Shown here: in pieces, positions 28,801 through 37,972 of the stretch
How positions within the stretch are numbered: position 1 is the first letter of the stretch
How the letters are laid out: each line of letters opens with the position of its first letter
Assembly (NCBI GenBank): GCA_965223435.1
Contig: CBDCWQ010000022.1
Span: forward strand, 744,001 to 808,000
Reading direction: 5' to 3'
Origin: CBDCWQ01 sp965223435
Lineage (GTDB): Bacteria > Myxococcota > Kuafuiibacteriia > Kuafuiibacteriales > Kuafuiibacteriaceae
Length of the DNA stretch: 64,000 bases
Program-made: the position numbers and the translations under genes
Notes under the pieces: model-generated
Told to the model about the DNA's origin: nothing
The model's database searches: none
What the model saw: only the letters and a program-made list of their open reading frames with translations

Positions 28801-31800
28801 GGATCCAGAATCTGTCGACCCGCCTGTCGTCAAGCACCGCGGTCATTTGGTTCATCGATGTCTACGACCACCTCCAAAAGACTGACCGCGATGACGACCG
28901 CCCCCTCAAAAGCTACGCCCCCACAATCCACGAACCCGACGTGATCCCCGCATTAACGAAGCCCCTCGAACCGTTTGTGTTGGCCGTTCACCAAGCGCTC
29001 GCCGAAAGACTGGCGACCGTCCGAAACACGACAAGCGATAGGCAAGGCGAAAACACGTTTATGGAACGAATCGTGTCGGCAGTGAATGGAGACCGGCGGG
29101 TGACCCACCTCGAAGACCAAGCGCTCTCGGTTCTTGTGGCGGCAAACGTCGGCACGGCCGAATCCTGGAACACCGCCGGCCTACGGATCGAAGCCCTCCT
29201 TCACGCCATACAAGACGGTCGAGTCCCCGCCCTGGTGTCGACCGACGGGGCCGCCCCCCGGAAAGGGGCCAGCCCGATTGAGGGAGAGCATGTAACCGAT
29301 GGGACGGACTCGGCCGATGGGACGGACCTGACCGGCGACGCTGACCTGGTTGGGCCCCAAGGAAACACGAGCCTCCAGATGCTGAGCCTTTATGTCCTCG
29401 CGTGGTATCTCAACCATGTTCCGTTCGACGGCCCCATCGGGGATCAGCACGCAAGACTCGTCCCGGCCGTAGAACGAACCGCTCTTGAACTCTTTGACGC
29501 CGTCACCCATGAGCGCCTTGCTCGTGAGGGCCCGTTCGAGGACCTATTCCTGCACACCCTATTCTCTGCTCCAAAGCAACGCGCCAACCTGGTCGACAAT
29601 GTACTCGCGGCCTTCGCCCTCGAAGCCCTCGAGCGGGCCCTCGTTGGCCACCACCGGGCCATAGAAATTGCGCAGACTCTCGGGCGGCTGAACACCTCAC
29701 TCGACAAACGAGCTTGGAATGACGGCACCAAGACTCCAGTCTTGTGGTTCTCTGGTGACCATCATGAAGTCAACCCCGACGCCGATACCCGTGCCCATGC
29801 CGGATTACAAGCCGATGCCCACGCCGGAGCCGAGGCTGATGCCGGTACCGAGGCCGAAGGATCCATGACCGTCACCGCATCAACGCGGGCCCTCTACGCC
29901 CTCTACGCACTCCGGAGGGGACTGACAGAACAGGCACTCGATGCCCTCGACGCCCCCACTGCACACGGAAGCACCGCGCCCGGTTTCAACGAAGGCCTCG
30001 ACGATTTCGAAACGAATGCAGTAAACGGCTGGCCTGAAAACAACCGATCGGGCGCGGAGGAACCTCGCTGGGTCGAAGTCCTCGCGCCGGTCTTGGCGCG
30101 GCGCATGGCGAGCACCGTAGATCCACGGCAAGAAGAACTTGCCTATTTGGCCTTTACCCAGCTCCGCCACCAAACTGAGGCGTACCCGCTTTTGGAGGTG
30201 AGCACCTCGTTTCTGCTGAGCTTGGCCCTGGCGAACCATCCCGCGGATTTTCTGGGAAGCCCAAGAGCTCCCTTTGTATTCTTACCCAAAGCGCCTCTCA
30301 ACCGACCGGCCTCAATGGCTACTGGGGCGTACTTTTCGATGCTGCAGACTACGCTCGCGCGCCAATTCATCGATGGGGTGGGCGCCCTGTTGGCCTCAGA
30401 GTTCAAGGCCTACCGATACGATGCGCTGATTCATCAACTGGTCCGCGTGGGATTCGGGTTCAGCCAAGCGCTGGAAGGCGTAGACGTACATCGGTGGCCC
30501 GGTAAGTTCCAACAGAAGAGCCCAGCCCACGCACAGACAATCCAACACACCCTCGAGCATCTGTGTGACGATGCATTCTTCACGCCACTCGAAGAAAAGG
30601 CCGGCGTCCGCCTCGAAGCGTACCTTGGGGTGGACTGCCGAAGTGCATCCCGCGCCCTGGCCAAATTGAGGGTCGCGCGGGGGAGCCTACAGCCCGGTGG
30701 AGTCGGACAACTTTTGGAGCCCGACGATGACCCCCTGGTTTGGACCAAACTCGCCCAGCGTATCCATCCCGCGCTGGTCCCGCTCAATCAGACCCAACCA
30801 CCAACCGCATTGTCGGATTCACAAGACACGACCCATTTCGGGGCCATGACTCCGTTTTCGGCAAAGACCCCCAAACACTTCCCCAAGGAAACGTCGGTCA
30901 TCGAGCTTCGAAACGTGGTCCAGAGGCATCTTGGAGAGGTACTCAAGCAAGAACTCCAAAACCACCGCACCTTACCCAAAACGCTGTTGTTCCCGGTGGA
31001 CGGGCAAGATCCGCTTCGGGTCCTCAATCCTACGGCACCCGAATATTGGCAGCTAGGCGCGCTCGCCTATCGCACCGCCCTGGAAGCCAAAGGCCAAATC
31101 ACCTTCACCGCCGGCAGCGTACCTATCGAGGCCCCACCCTTTCCGCGCACCAAAAGGTTGCGAAACAACGTCCGTACGTTGCGGCGGTTTGTGCACAACA
31201 CCGCCGACGGATACCTCACCACCTCAGCAGGAAGGAGCGACCTGCATCCGGGCGCCCTCCATCGGATGCTGCGCACCGGCCGCATCACCGATGCCGACTT
31301 CAACCGGTTGATGGCCAGCGCGGAACCTCTTGGAAATGAATCCAGCGAGAACTGGCGTCACCGCTTTTTCCTCATCGAATCCGAAGGGCTCAAAGACCAT
31401 CTCTCGACCCTCGGCGTGACCGCCAACGATCGCGCCATTCATGAGCTGGCGCTGGCTATTGCCCAAGCGAAACATGTACCGATGGCGCTTGGAGCCACGG
31501 CCCTTCAAAGCCATGGCTTTCTCGAGCAACTGCATTTGCTCCCATTCCCCGGGGAAAGCGGACGTATGGAGTTCTACGTCGACCCCAACGCACGCCCGCT
31601 TTTCGCCACCGGCGGCAAAGTCCTTCCTTTCGCCAGCATCCATGAAGCGCTGGAGGTCATCAAGAGCCGCCCGCTTTTTGGGGAAGTGACCATCATCGAA
31701 GGCGACGGCGCAGGCATGCCCTACTTCGTGCGCCTTCCCGGAAGGGCGGTGCGCGACGTTCTCGTGCGCCCGCGGTCGGAGCAAGGCGTGACTGTAGCCT

Positions 31801-34800
31801 CCCCGGATTCTATCGAGTTCGGACTCCCGAAAGAAGTGTACGCGCCCCATGTCCGGATCCCTTACGACGATCCCCGGCTGGAATACATGATCCTAATCTG
31901 CGCACAAGAACCGGAAAAGCTCACCCTCGACGATGACCAAACCATCGCCGTAGAGACGCTGCTCGATCGGACCGGCGTCTTCTTCTACAACGTATCCCGC
32001 GGGGCGCTGGCCGATCCTGCGCAAACCGTCAATTTCCGTAAACCCCCGCCGCTCGACGAGTTCCTCCCCGGAGAAATCAACGCCGGAGGTCTCGTAGAAC
32101 GCCCAGACGCAGGTGTTCCCATGTTTTGTGTCGGCCAAGCGGTGATTGAGACCACCGCGAACGGCCAAATGGTCCGCGTGGCAAGCCCGATTTCGCCCAA
32201 CATCGCCCGATACGATCCGCAGACTCGGAAGGCCGATATTCCTCCCCCATTTGGTGGGCAAAGCTTCCACACCCTACGCATCGCCGACTGGGAATTGGAT
32301 GAGACCATCGCCCGTGCGCGACGCTCGCCGGAATCCCTTTTTCGGGCCTTGATGGGTGACGGCCCCTACGGCGCAGCAACCCAGATTTTGCCCAACCTCG
32401 TAGGACTCGGCACCCTAGAGTTGAGTCTTTTGCCTTCACCGCCCAGCAACGTAAGGGTCACCGGAACCCAGCTCAGTTTTGACGCTGCGTTCGAGCGCTT
32501 CGACGGATCGACCCTCAACGCCTACGAAATCTTCCAATACGAAGCCCTCGTATCCCAGTACAACGGCGAACTGATTGCCGAGCGGCACGCCAACAGCCCG
32601 GGAATCGGTTCAAGACCCATCCCCAGAGAAGAATTCATCGATGGCCGCAACCGCATCGACTTTCACCCCTACGATGTCAACATTACGCCGCCTCCCGGTG
32701 TGTTCGTCGCGCCAGTGGGTGGATCTGTTTTCCGACCGACCGCGGCCCTAAAGCCCATCCCAAACTTCCCGATATGGGTTGCGGTCCGAACGGTCGACAC
32801 CAAACTGCGCACCGGACTCAATTCCACTTGGAACGAAGACGGAGATCTGCTCGAAATCAACCCGGGCATTCCGACGCTTGCGCTCAACGCGGAGCCCATC
32901 GCCGACCATGCCATCGAGCTGGTGTTCCCGGGTGCTCCGGCAGCCAACACGATGGGATACCAGCTCTTTATCTGGCAGGGCGGAACCAACCGAATGCCTC
33001 GCGAATACGAAGTGCGCTTCGTTTCCGTCGAAAAAGCAAGGGATCCATATTTGGTTTCAAGTTACCGAGGCGCCCCCTTGGGTGCAGGAAACTATCATTT
33101 CAGTGTCGCGCGCCTTCAGGAAACCGCGCCGAATAGGTACATCCAAACCAGGTTTTCGGACATAGCGACCGCCGGCGTGGGCCAGTACACAAACATCCAC
33201 GTCGATGCCGAAAATGGGAGCCTCTTTGGGGACGGGAGTGCCGAAGCGCCCTTTGCTGGTTTTTTTCAGGCCCTGGCGATGGCAGAAGAGAGCACCAAGC
33301 ACCACCGAAGGCTCCCACGCATTGTGCTCCACCCGGGGAACTACGGAACCCTGGAACTTGGGAACCAGTTCCGGGTGTTTCCCGTAGTTTTTCAAGGCCT
33401 AGAAACCGACAAGGTCATCTTCGATCGCATCACCAGCAAGGGCTCACGGGTGTATCTGAACCACCTCACGGTCCGAGGAGCCGTCGAGCTCGGCAGAGGG
33501 GGCGGACTTTTTGATGTCACCGCGGACTTGGTCGCGGTGCAGGCCCCCAACAGCACCATACGATTCAGCAAGATCCGGCATTTGAGCTACCAGGGGAGCG
33601 TTCGAAACCAGGTCATCGGAAGTGTGCTCTTGGACGGCATTCACATCGATGCCAAAAGCACTGTGGCCGAAGTACGACAAACGCTTTTCTTGAACGAGGA
33701 AGACCGTGCGACCGTCATCGTCAGCGAGTCGGCCATGCCCACCGACGTACGTCGCAACACCGTGTACCGCGGGGGAAAAATCATGAAAAACCGTGAGGCC
33801 CTGCGCGCCATGTACCAGATTCCCATCGAGAGCCCGTTCTTGCCATTCAGCACTCAGGCCAACCCCAACGAGGGTATCGTCTACGACCGCAATGGCGAAC
33901 GCCCCTTCCTTCTCATCCCCAACTTCAGGGGCCCGGGGGTTGGATACCGAACAAGCCTATTGCCCGCCACCCTCGTCGACCGCCTCCGAGAACACGGGTT
34001 TTTTCCGGGAAAAACGAGCATCGTCGCCCAAGGCCAATCGGACCGAGAGACGGGAATGGGCTTCGACTTTACCTGGCTTTGTCTGGGTGAGCCCGAGCGA
34101 TTGACTCCAGAAATCCTCGACGAATTGACTGCCTTTCTCGATGAGCACCCCTTCTACGGAAGGCGGATCGTCCATGAAGGCTTTCTTCAATTGTCCAACG
34201 CGCTCGCAGGCGGCTACATGGCCTACTGCTTGTTCGGATCCTCAACCGATGCTTTCAAATCCGGTTTCCAATCGTTTTGGGACCTGAAGGCCCAGCCCGG
34301 CAGCCTCCAAGCCAGGTATCGCAGCCAGAGCGAAGCCCAAAGCGGAACACTCCAAGCATCCTTCGTTCTCGACCTCGTTGAGGATGTGACGCACACCGAC
34401 ACGGGCGAACCTTTCAACTTCATCGTATCTCTCGTCGGAACTTCGGGCGACTGGTGGCAAGGTGAGCCGGTTCCCCCCGCGCCAAGCTACCATTTCGCGC
34501 TGACCTCCGGACGACCCGGCGACACCATCGAGCTCACATTTTCAAATGTACCGAGCGACTTCAGAGCCGTGGCCGTGGTCCTGCACAACACCATGATCGA
34601 ACGCTACCCCCAAGTCGGATACCCAGGCCCACGCTCGGAGGTCGTTCAACTCCAAAACGGGCTGTCGGCAACAAGCCTCTTGGGAAGCCCCACCCCATTG
34701 TTCCTCGCCGGGGCAGATCCTCGTTTGGTCCAACAAAACCTCTTGATGCAAATCCTGTTCGGAGCGGGAAGCAAGGCCGCCGCCACCCAGGGCGGCAAAG

Positions 34801-37800
34801 CCGCGGGCGGCACTTTGGCCAAGGACGCATTCATGGGATGGTTTTCTGGATTCGCCGGCGCTTTCGGCGTGCCCTCCGAAGACTTGGAGTCCACCCTCGA
34901 TCCCTTATGGGACGGCCTCGCAACCCTGGCGCCCGAGGACCACAACGTGGTGCTGGTGCACCGAGGTGCCCCCTTCGATGGCGTCCCTTCGGGTTTTGAA
35001 GAGGTTGAACTCCGTACCCCGATACGGGGAACAGACCTCCTCACCATGGGCCCCGACGAAATTCACAACCTCGGAGCCCACCTGGTCGCAGACCACACCG
35101 CACTTCAGACCCAAGCCGTGCTCGGCCAAAAACAGACCAGCCCCACGATGATCGTCGACCCCATCCAGGACCAAAGCGCCCTCGTCGAGATCGTCCAATT
35201 CTTTGACCGGGCGTGGCGCGGATACCTCGGACAAAGCATCATCATTCACGACACCCCGCAGGGGGTCAAAGTCTACCAACGTTTCCCCACCCTCGAAGAA
35301 ATCGAGGCGCGAACCGGCCACGCAGCCACGCGTCTGACCGTCGTCATCGACGCCAATGGCCCCACCGTGCGGTTCCAGGCGCGCGGCCAAGGATTCGATT
35401 GGTCGCCCACCGGCATCGATAAACTCGCAGAAACCGTCAGTGCCGAACACAAAGAAGCCTTCCTCTACTACGTGCACGCACTGATCACCGAATTGATCCT
35501 CGGCACCACCAGGCCCCGAGATGTCAAGGCAAGGCTGGACGAGATTCGGAAGATTGTCACCGGCGCGGCCGGCTCAAACGACCCCAATTGGGCCGATGGC
35601 AAAGATCTGCCTCCGGACCCAGTGGTAGGCAGCGAAAACCCACACCCAACCACGGGCTCAGACGATCGGTTTTCTGTCCCCCTCAACAACATGAAGCTCC
35701 ACGCCGCGCTCGCAGGAGACACGTCCACTACGCTCCAAGTGCGGTTTTCTGTTCCCCAGGGATTCAAAGCAGACGGCGCCGAGGTCTACCTGTTTCGCAA
35801 AAAGCACGGAGTCCACGACGCAACCCAAAAAACGCAGTGGACAGTCCATACGAGCGACGAAACGGAAGTCGAAGCCCATTTCTTGCTGGCGCCCTTTGGC
35901 CCGAGCCTCTATTTCGCGTCCATTGAGCCCACAGATTCCCTCTGGGTGGGCATCCGCGTCGACGGGCGACCCTCTTCAGGGCCCGGGCCCCACATGCATC
36001 TCTCAGAGCTTAGGGAGGTCCAACGCCACACCGATCCCAGCTTTACAAAGCCCGTGGAGCTCCCACCATCCGTCACAGCATCGACGAACTTAGAGTGGCA
36101 AGGCACTCGCGCAACGGGAGACGAGCTGGTGCACCAAGCATGGGACCTCCAAAAGCCGGTCGTAGAACTCCGCATCGAGGCCTGGGGTGCACACATCGTG
36201 GTGCCCGAAGCGGCACTCAGGCAAACCGCCCTGGACCAAGTGCCCCATGAGATTGTGCACGCCAGCAAGGTACCCGAAAGCGAGCCACCGAAGGCCAAAG
36301 AAGCGCTCCCTCTCACCTACGAGTTTAGCCCCAGTCTTTCTTCGATCGCTCAAAGCGAAAAGGTGATCACGGACACCATCAACAACGCGCTGGCAGTCGT
36401 CCGAGCGTTCCCACCAAATCGCAAGAACCACCTGTTCTCCTGGGCCGGCTCCCGAGATGTTCTCGCGAACAAGAACGTCCACCTGGCCGTTATCGACACT
36501 GGACATCCCTTCGCCCAGACAGTGCTGGGGAGCATGGTGCCCGGGCAACCGGCTCCCGAGGCGGCAACAATTTTCGAGGAGGAGGGCGCCATCTTGCTGG
36601 TGTTGTTTGCCGACAAGCTTTTTTACGACAGTGCGCACAGAGGGCGGCCGGATGCGCTGGTTCGGACCGTCACCGTACTTGCCCATGAAATCTACGGAAA
36701 TGTCCAACGCGCCCTAGAGCAGCCCCTGACAGGCACCGTCGTCCGAGAATCCCCGGAACAGCGGGCCATTGCTGAAATTCGGGCGTTCCGGGAATCGTAC
36801 GCCTTCTACGATCGACTGATGGCGTCATCGATGTTCGATCAGCTCTTTTCCGAAAACGAGCAAACCCAGATACAATTCCAGCAACAAAACGAACAAGCCG
36901 GTGTCACATTTTGGACCAAACAATTGAACGCGCTGAGCTCGCAAACGTCGAACAGCTTCAGCGACAAAACAAACCAAACATCCGCCGGCCGCACCGAAGA
37001 CGATTCAAAGAATTCGGCGAGCACAGGCCCAATGTCCACGACAGACGGCAAGACTGGGGCGGACAACGCCGAAAACCAGAAAACCACGTCGTCTGAAAAC
37101 AGCAAGATCGACCTTCAGGAGCGATCCGCGGTCCCCTTTTGGTTTTCCTTCGGGCCAAACCAGAAAGAACATGAGGACATCATGGAACTTCTCCTTAGTC
37201 TGGTTGGGGAAGCCATGGCAGCCGTCGCCAAGTTTCCACCCGCGGGCGACAACCTCTTCTCCTGGAGCGGCCCGAAGGACACGCTCGCAAACAAAAGTTT
37301 CAGGGTCCATATCACCGACAGCACCGACGAAACCAGCAAGGCTTTCGGGCTCAGCGATATCTCGCCAGACCCTGTCGTGTCTACAGCACTGACCAGACGA
37401 GAAGACCAAGTAGAAATCGTGGTCACCGTGATAGAAGACCTGGCGTTCGTCCCGGACCCCTCCGGCGAACCCACCAAGAACCAAATAGCTCGCCTCATCG
37501 CAAGTTTGGCCCGACAGGTCTACGGATACGCCCAAGAGTTCCTCACTTGGGACATGGAGGCCTACGACAAGGCATCGTACGGCGATAAAAACAGTTTCAC
37601 GCCGGAGGAACACGTCAGGCTTCAGCAAAAGGCCTACGACGCATCTGTCAACCTATTGGGCCGGATGCTGGTCTCAAAAGAGGTCCAAGAACGGGGTCCA
37701 GAGTTTGTGAAAGGTCTCGAAGCCGCGCTCGAAGAAGAAACGCGTCAGCGAGATTTCTGGTTCAAGGACGGAATGAACAACATCGGCAACACCACCGACT

Positions 37801-37811
37801 CGGAAAAGTAA
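22827..37811 (+). CDS. Giant exported multidomain protein, about 4994 aa
   Basis: One uninterrupted 15-kb frame. GGGG six bases before the ATG at 22827 supports that start over the ATG at 22815. Residue positions below count from 22815. After a signal peptide come two GWNL modules (about 52, 133; GRGYWAYAEE at 177). A PGRP/amidase_2-like domain follows (about 225-405; SILIHDTD, PYHFVIAQD, HVALMGTYE, with the GH replaced by AGEEE). Three Ig-like domains (418-710) and an Fn3 domain (713-815) come next, then a BNR-like propeller with a Cys cluster (816-1370). An alpha/alpha-toroid-like region (about 1510-2020) and a right-handed beta-helix (about 3460-3650) follow, and finally two related C-terminal domains (about 4507-4662, 4785-4955). 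There is no C-terminal anchor. Likely secreted or surface-bound; no function can be assigned. The gene stands alone. Confidence 0.93.
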   Translation: MTSTKRLRFCFGLCLASAFTTALGPSTMAGEPTEAVRVEPDRFPLVLEPGWNLVTLPVESTSPDAWSKEHNLQVVDATEMEHPGRSATPEATETHAAERGYWVHSTTSQTVTVEGRAVRSLVVTSTAVEAGWNLIGVQRPVRYGDPNLRRLLFWDARSETYARLQVGTRLQPGRGYWAYAEEDTVPLSTSCLPESWTFTDAAQLIKHCPFSAGQAQIVSHSKWSTNPSQYQNTSLSAGTTDDHAQGTSILIHDTDVSRSTSVQAWAQHHRSLTKSEQPYHFVIAQDPAAKTWTVFEGQPLPPSSTTSEIHVALMGTYEAIRPSLFEKTQYGYDDTASESDAQPPIDAILRLTELVVDLKTHHRIDRLSFAGEEELGPKQAILHVIHALQKRYFTQTDTDKKNAPSAPDTSGDEVAPLLLVFQPTDGLPIQTPWLTLGGEVYDEQLQGLYINGVRVSSASTSFLHTVFLDPGENILTLVAVDRAQNTKRVTRRVFFEANVPEDTAPASESSAARVNTSEDELLASLDPDKEPQLQVWLNGDALPASLHTAEPRVLVKGKSSSPGLSSAIINGTLVRTSSGAFETTLHLFSPKNILQIRVPDQLGRPTAHHFEIVLDQKAPHILFGHPQEETVYEARYQLHGLIDDPHLVRAIWWKQGDEERRPLFISDDRFSVEASLNEGSNVFFVFAEDKAGNTTTERIEVRYATSLAIAQVPSAPLALSGSSGDSRVQLAWSMPQNFADGAPMPKGFRPNYRVYRRSAPAEPFEAVSTSPQTRYEDGDLEYGQTYDYYVTSVIVDAAQKEEESKRSDIVSFNVEASAPAVETGAFERPVRIKDQNQKIRLVKAAVTRHQKTLYAHLVHIVPGASGAGDTLRVLRNSRAGESSSWEPAIVLPVERPGFRITDVAIAARSHRVSVAWICRPEGASEGAQSEVFLLEDLASGSWTSPQPATPIRTSPSWKRGLELAYDDEENLHLVWGEANRVYYAKNARIELDEAGQPKSVFDVDHPAPKENVVRYLAHYPAQEDAPCTCEGCWCEEKYVEPQGDLSWREENYVYTPSLSVSRDAITISAKQTRSFENTPVVNDRWQKMMEKPVYADDIVQRQRPTRFPVGWKKTWKRAYEPGDEALWDTLGFQYQFLYEGTWREQDAIKVAHRPLSRKGQTHADDQDTDWRIRTIDDAFGAEVEDRASHPKIASTAGGRIALVYEKGPSSDPNAVGHNLIYFVESHDGGGTWSEPLSIASGYMPDVALNRAGSLSVLYYVPREAHHSPNEALLGELRIGQQQDDGFEHHVLTTAPAKPIHRLSHDGQNGTLMNVPTIIAFEEMFLAAWIGEPENALDHDHIVVSRSRDDNDGQRISLRRTTPSQNTGTASKFQVVLEDKFHFRVNDNRSVKISASGNGPQKDHSPLIATPEAERLTQKLEALGLDSAPLSAAPVLRPKHLGPSIFAAAAEVTTVDLVNGQAELWLPNAITTLDQGPDTPSEAPEPHAVYIHYETNAANIPGNASGNYLMARTFRDALFVEGQPSDEKPHAYQLEYRTDLSVDPEDSKYLTGRAWVYTQGIALAQRSKSTDKHDWPKAQGLARWLCDHAKKDSSDSTKLRGWHFSENISDGWKDARLVAGASAWAIQGLGTFLASKAGKALPDPQERKALGQCYLGALEGLQDHRVVLSDRLSLMTAGWTTEGLANASTPRALDPALPSYPQDPNEQWEYYDLLDAIGYNTFPDDEEQWPQVRTYTLAADGTTKTYGRVITLSEQDWAAFKIPIKAQNVVTEHNLDTLSVLNHALNHAEILGPQDRAQRQAWETRLRTWRDHVQNGIFELLWDEKTWRDDLSEARANLREKDLGRIVTGGTLDFSGDSHGGVRFKPSRHVAIDNCSWLALSVNYLDLPETHREKLAKCLQYTIGAFARTLRYEGKTYYGTHYFKNEFRDPYIEESALQEDSYHLEATTGLILGLLQYSDAHPEAIELRQEALHLWAEAQEYVREWGFPYSSQRIQNLSTRLSSSTAVIWFIDVYDHLQKTDRDDDRPLKSYAPTIHEPDVIPALTKPLEPFVLAVHQALAERLATVRNTTSDRQGENTFMERIVSAVNGDRRVTHLEDQALSVLVAANVGTAESWNTAGLRIEALLHAIQDGRVPALVSTDGAAPRKGASPIEGEHVTDGTDSADGTDLTGDADLVGPQGNTSLQMLSLYVLAWYLNHVPFDGPIGDQHARLVPAVERTALELFDAVTHERLAREGPFEDLFLHTLFSAPKQRANLVDNVLAAFALEALERALVGHHRAIEIAQTLGRLNTSLDKRAWNDGTKTPVLWFSGDHHEVNPDADTRAHAGLQADAHAGAEADAGTEAEGSMTVTASTRALYALYALRRGLTEQALDALDAPTAHGSTAPGFNEGLDDFETNAVNGWPENNRSGAEEPRWVEVLAPVLARRMASTVDPRQEELAYLAFTQLRHQTEAYPLLEVSTSFLLSLALANHPADFLGSPRAPFVFLPKAPLNRPASMATGAYFSMLQTTLARQFIDGVGALLASEFKAYRYDALIHQLVRVGFGFSQALEGVDVHRWPGKFQQKSPAHAQTIQHTLEHLCDDAFFTPLEEKAGVRLEAYLGVDCRSASRALAKLRVARGSLQPGGVGQLLEPDDDPLVWTKLAQRIHPALVPLNQTQPPTALSDSQDTTHFGAMTPFSAKTPKHFPKETSVIELRNVVQRHLGEVLKQELQNHRTLPKTLLFPVDGQDPLRVLNPTAPEYWQLGALAYRTALEAKGQITFTAGSVPIEAPPFPRTKRLRNNVRTLRRFVHNTADGYLTTSAGRSDLHPGALHRMLRTGRITDADFNRLMASAEPLGNESSENWRHRFFLIESEGLKDHLSTLGVTANDRAIHELALAIAQAKHVPMALGATALQSHGFLEQLHLLPFPGESGRMEFYVDPNARPLFATGGKVLPFASIHEALEVIKSRPLFGEVTIIEGDGAGMPYFVRLPGRAVRDVLVRPRSEQGVTVASPDSIEFGLPKEVYAPHVRIPYDDPRLEYMILICAQEPEKLTLDDDQTIAVETLLDRTGVFFYNVSRGALADPAQTVNFRKPPPLDEFLPGEINAGGLVERPDAGVPMFCVGQAVIETTANGQMVRVASPISPNIARYDPQTRKADIPPPFGGQSFHTLRIADWELDETIARARRSPESLFRALMGDGPYGAATQILPNLVGLGTLELSLLPSPPSNVRVTGTQLSFDAAFERFDGSTLNAYEIFQYEALVSQYNGELIAERHANSPGIGSRPIPREEFIDGRNRIDFHPYDVNITPPPGVFVAPVGGSVFRPTAALKPIPNFPIWVAVRTVDTKLRTGLNSTWNEDGDLLEINPGIPTLALNAEPIADHAIELVFPGAPAANTMGYQLFIWQGGTNRMPREYEVRFVSVEKARDPYLVSSYRGAPLGAGNYHFSVARLQETAPNRYIQTRFSDIATAGVGQYTNIHVDAENGSLFGDGSAEAPFAGFFQALAMAEESTKHHRRLPRIVLHPGNYGTLELGNQFRVFPVVFQGLETDKVIFDRITSKGSRVYLNHLTVRGAVELGRGGGLFDVTADLVAVQAPNSTIRFSKIRHLSYQGSVRNQVIGSVLLDGIHIDAKSTVAEVRQTLFLNEEDRATVIVSESAMPTDVRRNTVYRGGKIMKNREALRAMYQIPIESPFLPFSTQANPNEGIVYDRNGERPFLLIPNFRGPGVGYRTSLLPATLVDRLREHGFFPGKTSIVAQGQSDRETGMGFDFTWLCLGEPERLTPEILDELTAFLDEHPFYGRRIVHEGFLQLSNALAGGYMAYCLFGSSTDAFKSGFQSFWDLKAQPGSLQARYRSQSEAQSGTLQASFVLDLVEDVTHTDTGEPFNFIVSLVGTSGDWWQGEPVPPAPSYHFALTSGRPGDTIELTFSNVPSDFRAVAVVLHNTMIERYPQVGYPGPRSEVVQLQNGLSATSLLGSPTPLFLAGADPRLVQQNLLMQILFGAGSKAAATQGGKAAGGTLAKDAFMGWFSGFAGAFGVPSEDLESTLDPLWDGLATLAPEDHNVVLVHRGAPFDGVPSGFEEVELRTPIRGTDLLTMGPDEIHNLGAHLVADHTALQTQAVLGQKQTSPTMIVDPIQDQSALVEIVQFFDRAWRGYLGQSIIIHDTPQGVKVYQRFPTLEEIEARTGHAATRLTVVIDANGPTVRFQARGQGFDWSPTGIDKLAETVSAEHKEAFLYYVHALITELILGTTRPRDVKARLDEIRKIVTGAAGSNDPNWADGKDLPPDPVVGSENPHPTTGSDDRFSVPLNNMKLHAALAGDTSTTLQVRFSVPQGFKADGAEVYLFRKKHGVHDATQKTQWTVHTSDETEVEAHFLLAPFGPSLYFASIEPTDSLWVGIRVDGRPSSGPGPHMHLSELREVQRHTDPSFTKPVELPPSVTASTNLEWQGTRATGDELVHQAWDLQKPVVELRIEAWGAHIVVPEAALRQTALDQVPHEIVHASKVPESEPPKAKEALPLTYEFSPSLSSIAQSEKVITDTINNALAVVRAFPPNRKNHLFSWAGSRDVLANKNVHLAVIDTGHPFAQTVLGSMVPGQPAPEAATIFEEEGAILLVLFADKLFYDSAHRGRPDALVRTVTVLAHEIYGNVQRALEQPLTGTVVRESPEQRAIAEIRAFRESYAFYDRLMASSMFDQLFSENEQTQIQFQQQNEQAGVTFWTKQLNALSSQTSNSFSDKTNQTSAGRTEDDSKNSASTGPMSTTDGKTGADNAENQKTTSSENSKIDLQERSAVPFWFSFGPNQKEHEDIMELLLSLVGEAMAAVAKFPPAGDNLFSWSGPKDTLANKSFRVHITDSTDETSKAFGLSDISPDPVVSTALTRREDQVEIVVTVIEDLAFVPDPSGEPTKNQIARLIASLARQVYGYAQEFLTWDMEAYDKASYGDKNSFTPEEHVRLQQKAYDASVNLLGRMLVSKEVQERGPEFVKGLEAALEEETRQRDFWFKDGMNNIGNTTDSEK

Positions 37812-37972
37812 AGAAATCGTCCTGAAGGCGAAGACGCCAAACCCGCCGAGACTTCAAACGCTGCGTCTGCCGGCGAATCTCTCCTCCCCAACCGCTCGAG
37901 GGGCATGCAAGTTTTTTTCGCCTGTTCGCTTTTTTTGAGCACCTCGAATGCCGCCGGTATCTTCGCCGCCGC

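Noticed and set aside
29270..29860. Repeated Asp/Gly/Ala-rich stretches in the giant gene as a possible minisatellite
   Set aside because: The units are short and degenerate and read as low-complexity linkers in frame; no exact tandem repeat is present.
36670..36720. HEIYG motif of the giant protein as an active zinc protease
   Set aside because: The second His of HExxGH is Asn and the tandem copy lacks His and Glu, so catalysis is unlikely.
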